Of a stretch of DNA of 64,000 nucleotides, positions 25,782 through 33,018 are shown one piece after another; the stretch's first letter is position 1; each line of letters begins with the position of its first letter. This DNA is from Lachnospiraceae bacterium (GTDB taxonomy: Bacteria; Bacillota; Clostridia; Lachnospirales; Lachnospiraceae). Position numbers and translations under genes: made by a program. The DNA lies in contig CAAGMZ010000015.1 in NCBI GenBank assembly GCA_900771195.1, forward strand, positions 16,636 through 80,635, written 5' to 3'. Below the pieces are notes generated by a model, which saw only the letters and a program-made list of their open reading frames with translations, was not told the DNA's origin and searched no databases.

Positions 25782-26024
25782 TCATACAAGCTCCGTGACC
25801 TCATCGACATCCACGGGTATCACAAAGCCCCTGACTATTCTGTCATAGCAGTTCTCGCATATGTCGAAGCTGTGGAGTTCTCCATCTTTTCCCGAAAAAA
25901 ATCCCCATTCAGCCCGGAAGCTCAACGCTCCCGATGTAATAATGTTGCCCGAATGCGATATGGATCGGCCGCAGCCGTTGCACGCCACCGATACGAGTCT
26001 GCCGTTTCTGTCATATTTTTTCAT
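25782..26024 (-). CDS. Small two-CxxC (zinc-ribbon-like) protein
   Basis: 80 residues with Cys pairs at CNGCG (about 15-18) and CENCY (about 57-60), the spacing of a four-Cys zinc site. The rest is mixed polar with an acidic C-terminus (VDVDEVTELV). The ATG at 26024 is preferred, with GAGAGG 7 nt upstream; an ATG two codons earlier is too close to the SD. It sits between rnz and rimI, so a tRNA or translation-related role is possible, but I know no function. Confidence 0.65.
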   Translation of the reverse strand: MKKYDRNGRLVSVACNGCGRSISHSGNIITSGALSFRAEWGFFSGKDGELHSFDICENCYDRIVRGFVIPVDVDEVTELV

Positions 26025-26100
26025 ATACATTCCTCTCCATTGTGCGATTTAAATCATATCATCAATTATAGAGGCTGTCCTTTGTATATGATAGTGGTTA

Positions 26101-26556
26101 TTACTGTAATTTTTTTGCCATAATAAGGGCATTCTCCACAGGCATCCGGTAAAAATCTTTTCTTATGCCAACCTGTTCAAAGCCTTCTGCACTGTAAAGC
26201 CCTATGGCGGGCTCATTGCTTTCCCTTACCTCCAGGAAAACCGTCTGCATGTTCCTTTTGGTCAGAACCCCGGCGAACTGCCTCATAAGCTCAGTGCCTA
26301 TGCCCATTCTCCGGTATTCCCCGCTGACTGCGATGTTCGTTATGTCTGTTTCGGGTGCCGACATTACGCCGCCCACATAACCTGCAACCTGCCCGTCACA
26401 GTCCGCTACTATATATAAATAATTTTCATCCGAAACGGTATCCGCAAATGCTTTCTCTGACCATGGTTCCGAGAAACACTGTCTTTCAATCTCCGCAACG
26501 CGGCTCACGTCTTCCCGTTTCATATATCTGATGGTGATAACAGGATTATCATTCAT
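26101..26556 (-). CDS. rimI: Ribosomal protein S18-alanine N-acetyltransferase-like GNAT
   Basis: 151 residues, GNAT fold. Opening ITIRYMKREDVSRVAEIERQCF, and the acetyl-CoA motif NIAVSGEYRRMGIGTELMRQF (about 82; split here by position) with R-R-x-G-x-G. FYRMPVENALIMAK at the end matches RimI proteins. Its start overlaps the tsaB stop (8 bases). The tsaE-tsaB-rimI order is common in Firmicutes. Confidence 0.88.
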   Translation of the reverse strand: MNDNPVITIRYMKREDVSRVAEIERQCFSEPWSEKAFADTVSDENYLYIVADCDGQVAGYVGGVMSAPETDITNIAVSGEYRRMGIGTELMRQFAGVLTKRNMQTVFLEVRESNEPAIGLYSAEGFEQVGIRKDFYRMPVENALIMAKKLQ

Positions 26557-27262
26557 TGCTGCTTCGAAGCTTCTCCTCTCTTTCCCGCTCTGCCTGCGAT
26601 TTTCTCAGGTATTCGGGAAGATGCTCCGCAGCAGTCTCTGTTTTGCCCTCCTGATAATATCTTGCCCCAAGGAGCGCTACACTCGAAGCTCTCTGTCTGT
26701 TCATGCCGGCGGGCGCATATTCATGCAAAAAATCAGCATTTTCATCAATATACTGTCTGAAAACCGGTATCCCGTCACCCACAAACATAACGCGGTTACT
26801 CTGTTTTCCCAGATATTCCACCAGTTCCTCAATGGATATGGCACATCCTTCTTTATGCGTCATAAGTTCCCCATCCGAGAATGAATATACTCCGGTGTAC
26901 ACCTGATTCCTTCTGGCATCCATTATGGGGCAGATAATCATATCCGTTCCGTAGACATTATAAGCCATGGCGTCAAGCGTCGGCACATGTATGAGAGGTA
27001 TCCCAAGTGCCTGTCCAAGCCCCTTTGCTGTTGCAGAGCCTATTCTGAGCCCTGTGAAGGAACCGGGCCCTGCAGAAACTGCTATGGCGTCAAAGTCCGC
27101 CGCATCGGTCTGTGTCATCCTGCATATCTCACTTATCATGGGTAACAGGGTTTGTGAGTGTGTAAGCTTATTGTTAACGGTATATTCCGCAGTTATAACA
27201 TCATCAGTGAGTATCGCACAAGATGCCACCCCCGATGACGCTTCTATTGCCAAAATCTTCAT
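26549..27262 (-). CDS. tsaB: tRNA threonylcarbamoyladenosine biosynthesis protein TsaB
   Basis: 237 residues. Partner of TsaD in t6A synthesis, a short ASKHA protein. Signatures: ILAIEASSGVASCAIL at the start and VSAGPGSFTGLRIGSATAKG (about 62-80), with PTLDAMAYN and MDARRNQVYTGVY later. The C-terminal Arg/Glu-rich tail (QAEREREEKLRSSNE) is lineage-specific. It starts 2 bases after tsaE stops. Confidence 0.94.
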   Translation of the reverse strand: MKILAIEASSGVASCAILTDDVITAEYTVNNKLTHSQTLLPMISEICRMTQTDAADFDAIAVSAGPGSFTGLRIGSATAKGLGQALGIPLIHVPTLDAMAYNVYGTDMIICPIMDARRNQVYTGVYSFSDGELMTHKEGCAISIEELVEYLGKQSNRVMFVGDGIPVFRQYIDENADFLHEYAPAGMNRQRASSVALLGARYYQEGKTETAAEHLPEYLRKSQAEREREEKLRSSNE

Positions 27263-27263
27263 G

Positions 27264-27707
27264 TTAATCCTTCTTTATGTCAAAATCCTTTGATATGGTA
27301 ATTTTTCTGTAATCAAAGCCCTTTTCCAAATCTTTCTCAATTGTTATATAGATTGAATTTTCCGGAAAAAGCTCTCTCACCAGTTCGCCCCATTCCACAA
27401 GGCATACACCTTTTCCGTAAAAATACTCTTCGTATCCCAGCTCATCCATATCGGTGCAGCCCGCTATCCTGTAAACATCAAAATGGTACAGCGGAAGTCT
27501 TCCCTCATAGTATTCCTGAATAAGCGTAAAGGTGGGACTGCATATTCCTTCCTCAATACCAAGCCCCTCTGCAACTCCCTGCACAAAAACAGTCTTCCCG
27601 ACGCCAAGGTCACCGGTAAGACATACTACGTCTCCGGCCTCAAGCCTTTCTCCTATTGCCCTTCCAAGCTCTTTAGTCTCATCCTGAGAATTAGTCTCAA
27701 TCGTCAT
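27264..27707 (-). CDS. tsaE: tRNA threonylcarbamoyladenosine biosynthesis ATPase TsaE
   Basis: 147 residues. P-loop ATPase of the t6A complex. Walker A GDLGVGKTVFVQG (about 32-44), SPTFTLIQEYYEG and LYHFDVYRI follow, and LVEWGE carries the Walker B-like part. I chose the ATG at 27707 because AGGGGAAG lies upstream at good distance. It overlaps the end of the YcxB-like gene by 11 bases. Confidence 0.93.
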   Translation of the reverse strand: MTIETNSQDETKELGRAIGERLEAGDVVCLTGDLGVGKTVFVQGVAEGLGIEEGICSPTFTLIQEYYEGRLPLYHFDVYRIAGCTDMDELGYEEYFYGKGVCLVEWGELVRELFPENSIYITIEKDLEKGFDYRKITISKDFDIKKD

Positions 27708-28209
27708 TTTTCTTCCCCTTGACAAGATGGCTTCTCGTCCTCATATGCTCCGATGTTATCTCTGCTATCTCATCGTACTTGTCCTCTATGCACCTTACTG
27801 GCCATATAAAAGCTCTTACCGATGACACATACACTATAACCTCATTCCCGTATCTCACAATCTTCCATATCTCATCCCACGAAACCTCGGCAGTGGCATC
27901 ATCCTGTGAGATTTTGATTCCTTCCCCGTCAAGCACATAGCTGAGAGGCTTTTGGAATGACGATGTATTCTTAATCTGCGATTTTGCTTTAAAATAAAGT
28001 ATCACCGGGTTGGCAGCATATACTAATGCAAGCACAATAAGAATAATTGAATAAGTAATCTGCATGGTCCCCCATGTGTAAATTGTGACAAATATAACAA
28101 CGCATGTAAAAATAACCCACACCACCCCGGTAAATCTGCGGTATGTGTTATTCAAAAGGAATTTATACATATCCTTAACGGTTATATCCGTATCAAACTT
28201 AACCTCCAT
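27697..28209 (-). CDS. YcxB-like membrane protein
   Basis: 170 residues. Two membrane helices (about 27-45 and 51-70), then a cytoplasmic C-terminal domain with a YcxB signature: LSYVLDGEGIKISQDDATAEVSWDEIWKIV (shown by position only, about 92-122), a PH-like fold. GGAGG sits 5 nt before the ATG. It is the first gene of the run to tsaE, tsaB and rimI, with a good promoter before it. Function is unknown. Confidence 0.82.
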   Translation of the reverse strand: MEVKFDTDITVKDMYKFLLNNTYRRFTGVVWVIFTCVVIFVTIYTWGTMQITYSIILIVLALVYAANPVILYFKAKSQIKNTSSFQKPLSYVLDGEGIKISQDDATAEVSWDEIWKIVRYGNEVIVYVSSVRAFIWPVRCIEDKYDEIAEITSEHMRTRSHLVKGKKNDD

Positions 28210-28243
28210 AATATCCTCCATATATGGGCATATATACATTTGA

Positions 28244-28272
28244 ATTATAATCTATCTCAGACAACTTATCAA
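28244..28272 (-). promoter_or_regulatory. Promoter of the YcxB-tsaE-tsaB-rimI operon
   Basis: TTGATA (28267-28272) and a perfect TATAAT (28244-28249) are spaced 17 nt, 35 bases before the YcxB ATG. Confidence 0.75.
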
Positions 28273-28349
28273 GAAGTTATAATTTTTTCTTTTATTTCAT
28301 GCATTATAATGATAGAATAATATATACTCTGAATTGCTTGGGAGGCCTT

Positions 28350-28706
28350 ATGGATAACGGATATTACAACAATCAGAACCGGAACACAAACTTCTATAAC
28401 CGGCAGCATGCCGGAAGACCCGGACTGGCAACGGCATCGCTTATTGTCGGGGTACTTTCACTTCCTCTCGGATATTGCACAGGCTACCTGGGGATTATCG
28501 CAGGGGTGGTAGCGGTAGTGCTTGGAATCTTTTCCAGAGGGAATGCCCCAAAGCTCTCCGGTAAAGCCATAATCGGCATAATCACAGGTGCCGCAGGAAT
28601 CATCCTCGGAACTTTTATGACTGCAATGGCACTGATAATGATTAAAAACAACCCTGATTTCATTAAACAGTATCAGGACCTGATTGATTTTTATAATAAA
28701 AAATAA
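28350..28706 (+). CDS. DUF4190-like membrane protein
   Basis: 118 residues. An Asn/Tyr/Arg-rich cytoplasmic N-terminus (about 30 residues) precedes two or three membrane helices. The pattern GLATASLIVGVLSLPLGYC ... GIIAGVVAVVLGIFSRGN ... KAIIGIITGAAGIILG matches DUF4190. GGAGG precedes the ATG at 28350. A single-gene plus-strand unit with a TATAAT box at 28305-28310 and a bidirectional terminator after it. Function unknown. Confidence 0.82.
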   Translation: MDNGYYNNQNRNTNFYNRQHAGRPGLATASLIVGVLSLPLGYCTGYLGIIAGVVAVVLGIFSRGNAPKLSGKAIIGIITGAAGIILGTFMTAMALIMIKNNPDFIKQYQDLIDFYNKK

Positions 28707-28708
28707 CC

Positions 28709-28751
28709 AAAAAAGTGTTCATACCATGAATATTGGTATAAACACTTTTTT
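28709..28751. terminator. Bidirectional terminator
   Basis: AAAAAAGTGTT...AACACTTTTTT, with ATACCA/TGGTAT inside, gives a stem of about 17 bp. It serves the DUF4190 gene and the convergent aspartate kinase gene. Confidence 0.85.
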
Positions 28752-28778
28752 CATCTTGCACCTTCCGGCTGCATAATA

Positions 28779-30098
28779 TTATTTTACAGGCTTCACAAAT
28801 GCATTATATATTGCCCTGAAGGCTGTCTCAAATTCATCCTCCAGCACTCCGATTATAATATTCAGCTCACTTGAACCCTGATCAATCATCTTTACGTTTA
28901 CATCTGATTTGTAAAGGGCCTCGAATATCTTAAATGCCGTTCCTTTGGCTGACTTCATGCCACGGCCCACTACAGCTATAAGAGCGAGTCCGGACTCAAT
29001 TTCCACTGAATCAGGCGCCACATTCCTGTGAATGCCGGCAAGAACCTCCTGCTCCTTTTCCTCAAACTCCTTCTGATGAACAATGATTGTCATTGTGTCT
29101 ATTCCGGAAGGCATATGCTCAAAGGACAGTCCCTGCTTCTCAAACTGCTCCAGAACCTTACGACCGAACCCGATTTCCGAGTTCATCATGTCTTTCTCAA
29201 TGTTGACTGCCGTAAATCCTTTTTTGCCTGCAATACCTGTAATAATATACTCCGGCTTTTTGGATGTGCTCTCAACAATCATGGTACCGTGGTCATCCGG
29301 TGCATTGGTATTCTTGATATTGATGGGAATACCCTCTTTTCTGACAGGGAAAATGGCATCCTCATGAAGAACTGTTGCGCCCATATATGAAAGCTCGCGG
29401 AGTTCCTTATATGTTATGGTATTTATCCATGCCGGATTATCAATGATTCTGGGGTCTGCTATCATAAATCCGGATACGTCTGTCCAGTTCTCGTAAATAT
29501 CAGCATGGACTGCGGCTGCCACTATTGAACCGGTGATATCCGAACCGCCCCTTGAAAAAGTTTTGATTGTATCATTGGGCGTTGAACCGTAAAATCCGGG
29601 AATAACAGCTCTTTCAATGTCAGCAAGCCTTTCTCTCAGGCACTCGTTGGTCATCTCAGCGTTGAATGAACCATCTTCGTTAAAAAATACCACTTCCGCA
29701 GCATCGATAAATTCATACCCAAGGTATTTGGCAAGAATGATTCCGTTAAGGTACTCTCCTCTTGATGCAGCATAATCGCGGCCTGCACGACCCTTGAAGC
29801 CTGCCTCTATCACCTTATACTGTTCCTCCAGCGAGAGGTCTATTCCAAGTTCACTTATAATGCTGTCATATCTGGCCTTAATATCTTTGAATTTGCCTTC
29901 AAAATCTCCACCGCTAATTGCTGCTTTATAGCATGAATAAAGCATATCCGTGACCTTTACATCATCGGCAAACCTTTTTCCCGGTGCAGACGGTACAACA
30001 TATCTTCTTGAAGAATCTGCAAGAATTATATCTGCCACCTTACGAAACTGCTCCGCACTTGCCAGTGAACTTCCGCCAAACTTTGCTACCTTAACCAT
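28779..30098 (-). CDS. Aspartate kinase
   Basis: 439 residues. First step of the aspartate family pathway (Lys, Thr, Met). Kinase domain with VAKFGGSSLAS at the start and FSRGGSDITGSIVAAA (about 182). Two C-terminal ACT domains (from about 305: GFTAVNIEKDMMNSEIGF, and LIAVVGRGMKSAKGTAF) indicate feedback control by an amino acid. The monofunctional class with hom just upstream suggests threonine or methionine supply. No lysine riboswitch is seen before it. Confidence 0.95.
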   Translation of the reverse strand: MVKVAKFGGSSLASAEQFRKVADIILADSSRRYVVPSAPGKRFADDVKVTDMLYSCYKAAISGGDFEGKFKDIKARYDSIISELGIDLSLEEQYKVIEAGFKGRAGRDYAASRGEYLNGIILAKYLGYEFIDAAEVVFFNEDGSFNAEMTNECLRERLADIERAVIPGFYGSTPNDTIKTFSRGGSDITGSIVAAAVHADIYENWTDVSGFMIADPRIIDNPAWINTITYKELRELSYMGATVLHEDAIFPVRKEGIPINIKNTNAPDDHGTMIVESTSKKPEYIITGIAGKKGFTAVNIEKDMMNSEIGFGRKVLEQFEKQGLSFEHMPSGIDTMTIIVHQKEFEEKEQEVLAGIHRNVAPDSVEIESGLALIAVVGRGMKSAKGTAFKIFEALYKSDVNVKMIDQGSSELNIIIGVLEDEFETAFRAIYNAFVKPVK

Positions 30099-30135
30099 CT
30101 TTCCTTTTTCCTCCGAATAAAATATATGAAATCAA

Positions 30136-31353
30136 TTATTTTTCATAGCGTATTCTTGTGATTATCTTATCACATTCAGCCGCCCCGGCAGCATACGCGC
30201 CCTCAGTAATCGCTTCCGTGACAAAGCCAAATTCATCATCGTACCCGGGAATCGAAATTACCTGACCGTTTCCGAACAGTGCCTTTATTTCATCAAGCCC
30301 TTCATCGGCGCTTCCCTTGACTCTTATAAAGAATCTTGTCTTTGCGTCTTTCATGTCGACAAGCTTTTGTTTTTCCTGACTCCATATAGTCATTATATTG
30401 GTTCCCATATGCTTAACGGCATCTACCACATCGGAAACCACTGCGCTGGCCGTGGGAAGCTTTCCTGCTCCGGCTCCGTAGAACATTACATCTCCAAGAA
30501 CATTTCCCTTGACAAAAATAGCATTCATAACGCCATTAACGCCTGCAAGAGGATGCTCGTTGTCAATCATCTTAGGCGCAACCATGGCGCATACGCCATC
30601 GCCAACCTTTTTGCCTGTACCGATAAGTTTAATCTTAACACCAAGAGCATCTGCATACCTAAAGTCCCTCTCTGTTATCCTTGTGATGCCCTCTGTATAA
30701 ATATCTTCAAAATCAACCTGATGTCCGCATGCAAGAGAAGAAAGAATGGCAATCTTGCGGCATGCATCATATCCTTCAACATCTGCTTCGGGATTTCGCT
30801 CTGCATATCCAAGCTTCTGGGCTTCCCTGAGCACCGTGTCAAAATCAAGACCTTCCTGTGACATCTTTGTAAGAATATAGTTGGTAGTACCATTGAGGAT
30901 TCCGGATATCTCAACTATCTCATCAGCTGTCAGTGACTGGTTAAGAGGCCTTATAATCGGTATTCCTCCGCCGACACTGGCTTCAAACAGAAAATTCACA
31001 TTATTGTCTCTGGCAATCTGAATAAGCTCGGCACCATGCTTTGCCACAAGCTCTTTGTTGGAGGTGCAGGCACTCTTGCCCTTAAGAAGCGCACTCTTTA
31101 CAAACTGATATGCCGGATTCACTCCGCCCATAACCTCAACGACTATTTTGACGTCGTCATCATTAAGAATCGTATCAAAATCATGAACCAGCACTTCCTC
31201 AACCGGATCTCCCGGAAAATCTCTGAGATCAAGCACATACTTAAGATTTATTTCCTGTCCTGCCCTGTTGTTGATGGCTTTCCGGTTGGTTCTGAGAACC
31301 TCGACTACGCCTGAGCCTACAGTTCCATATCCTAATACAGCGATGTTTACCAT
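30136..31353 (-). CDS. hom: Homoserine dehydrogenase
   Basis: 405 residues. Reduces aspartate semialdehyde to homoserine. NAD(P)-binding VLGYGTVGSGVVEVL at the start; the catalytic domain has GILNGTTNYILTKM (about 175) and ADVEGYDACRKIAILS (about 212). A C-terminal domain resembles ACT. I chose the ATG at 31353 because GGAG lies 9 nt upstream; the longer frame runs into cheW. Followed by aspartate kinase, so both work on the same pathway. Confidence 0.96.
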   Translation of the reverse strand: MVNIAVLGYGTVGSGVVEVLRTNRKAINNRAGQEINLKYVLDLRDFPGDPVEEVLVHDFDTILNDDDVKIVVEVMGGVNPAYQFVKSALLKGKSACTSNKELVAKHGAELIQIARDNNVNFLFEASVGGGIPIIRPLNQSLTADEIVEISGILNGTTNYILTKMSQEGLDFDTVLREAQKLGYAERNPEADVEGYDACRKIAILSSLACGHQVDFEDIYTEGITRITERDFRYADALGVKIKLIGTGKKVGDGVCAMVAPKMIDNEHPLAGVNGVMNAIFVKGNVLGDVMFYGAGAGKLPTASAVVSDVVDAVKHMGTNIMTIWSQEKQKLVDMKDAKTRFFIRVKGSADEGLDEIKALFGNGQVISIPGYDDEFGFVTEAITEGAYAAGAAECDKIITRIRYEK

Positions 31354-31375
31354 TTCTTTTTCTCCTGTCTGATAT

Positions 31376-31858
31376 TTATTCTTCATCCGACGGTGAATTA
31401 TCGTCGATAATTTTTTCCACGGCCTCACGTTCTTCTTCCGAAAGCAGTTCCATCGGGTCTATCAGAATCACAAGTTTATCGTCCAGCTTTACGACTCCGG
31501 TAAAATATGTGACTCCTGCTCCTTTTGCTATTGAAGGCATCTTTCTTATATCGTCAGATGTGACATTGTATATCTTTTCCACCCCGTCGATAGCGAGAGC
31601 AATCCTGTTGTCCGTAAGATTGATTATTATAAGCTCATCTGTCTTTATGTCAGTGGCCTTGTCTTCCATGCAGAACTTAGACTTAAGATCAATCACCGGA
31701 ATAATCTCACCTCTGAGATTAATAATTCCTTTTATGTTGGGTGATGAATTGGGCACACGAACAATATCCTGTTTCTTCTCAATAGAATGAACATTGGTAA
31801 TGTCAAGTCCGTAATATTCGTCACCGAGTCTGAAAACCATCAGCTGAAAATACTGCAT
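31376..31858 (-). CDS. CheW-like chemotaxis/signalling adaptor
   Basis: 160 residues covering one CheW domain: QLMVFRLGDEYYGLDITNVHSIE, VPNSSPNIKGIINLRGEIIPVIDLK (positions 35-60), and FTGVVKLDDKLVILIDPMELL near 120. CheW links chemoreceptors to CheA. No cheA, receptor or flagellar gene is near; it lies between prfB and hom. It may serve a chemotaxis array encoded elsewhere or a different signalling complex. Confidence 0.92.
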   Translation of the reverse strand: MQYFQLMVFRLGDEYYGLDITNVHSIEKKQDIVRVPNSSPNIKGIINLRGEIIPVIDLKSKFCMEDKATDIKTDELIIINLTDNRIALAIDGVEKIYNVTSDDIRKMPSIAKGAGVTYFTGVVKLDDKLVILIDPMELLSEEEREAVEKIIDDNSPSDEE

Positions 31859-31864
31859 AATCCT

Positions 31865-32987
31865 TTACACCTCCTGCTTGTCGGTTCTGTGAATCCACTT
31901 TAGATATTCACGCAAAAACAAATCTATATTGCCATCCAGAACGCTTTGAGCGTTGCCGGATTCTGCGCCGGTTCTATGGTCCTTCACCATGGTATAAGGC
32001 TGAAGCACATAGCTTCTTATCTGGCTTCCCCAGCCGTTATCCTTGACTTCGCCGCGAATCTGTGCTTCCTTGTCGGCGTTCTCCTGCTCCTTCAAAAGAT
32101 ACAGCTTTGCCTTCAGCATCTGCATCGCCTTATCCTTGTTCTGATGCTGTGAACGCTCATTCTGACACTGTACGACCGTCCCCGTGGGAATGTGCGTTAT
32201 ACGCACAGCCGAAGATGTCTTGTTAATATGCTGTCCGCCTGCGCCGCTGGAACGATAAGTATCCACACGGATTTCGTCATCATTTATCTCAATATCGATA
32301 TCTTCCTCTATATCAGGCATCACATCACAGGACACAAAGGATGTCTGTCTTTTGCCATTGGCGTTAAACGGAGATATACGAACAAGTCTGTGTACCCCTT
32401 TTTCCGACTTAAGGTATCCGTAGGCATTGAGCCCGTTTACCTGTATGGTCACCGACTTGACTCCGGCTTCGTCACCTTCAAGAAAATCAAGTGTCTCAAC
32501 CGTATATCCCTTGCTTTCCGCCCACCTGGTATACATGCGGAGCAGCATTGAAGCCCAGTCACAGCTCTCAGTTCCGCCTGCCCCTGCATTGAGACGCAGA
32601 ATGGCGTTGTTCTCGTCATACTCATCTGACAGAAGCGTGCTTATCCTTACTTTCTCAAAAAGCTCCTTAAACTGCGCCACCATATCTGCAATTTCGGGAA
32701 TCATGGATGCATCATTTTCCTCATCCGCCATCTCAATGAACTCCCTTGCATCTTTCAGCTGCTTTTCCAGCTCATTGTAATTCTCAAAAGAATCCTTAAG
32801 TTCCTTAAGCTCTCTGAGAGATGCCTGTGATTTGTCCGGATTATCCCAGAAGCCCTGGTCTTCCATGTTTTTTTCTATTTCTTCGATTTTCTTTGACTTG
32901 GCAGCCAGGTCAAAGTGAATCCCTCAATTCCTCTAATGGTCCTTCAAATCCGTTAAGCTCATAACGGAACTGGTCTAATTCAACCAT
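31865..32987 (-). CDS. prfB: Peptide chain release factor 2, with programmed +1 frameshift
   Basis: Recognises UGA and UAA stop codons. The start ATG is at 32987 (MVELDQFRYEL). After 25 codons the frame meets an in-frame TGA (32912-32910) in the slippery CTTTGAC (32915-32909). A shift of +1 there joins it to the main frame, with AGG GAT TCA CTT TGA at the same spacing as the E. coli site. The main frame contains the RF2 SPF tripeptide (RISPFNANG) and the catalytic GGQ (SSGAGGQHINKTSSAV). About 367 residues after the shift. Confidence 0.95.
32909..32915 (-). promoter_or_regulatory. RF2 programmed frameshift site
   Basis: CTTTGAC on the minus strand, with an AGG SD-like triplet three codons before the TGA. 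This is the autoregulatory recoding signal for RF2: low RF2 favours the +1 shift at the weak UGAC stop. Confidence 0.9.
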
Positions 32988-33018
32988 AGATTCACCACCT
33001 TTATATTAAAATATTGAT

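Noticed and set aside
28720..28745. TTGGTAT/ATACC pair resembling the rrf2/metY operator
   Set aside because: Spacing differs and it lies within the bidirectional terminator stem.
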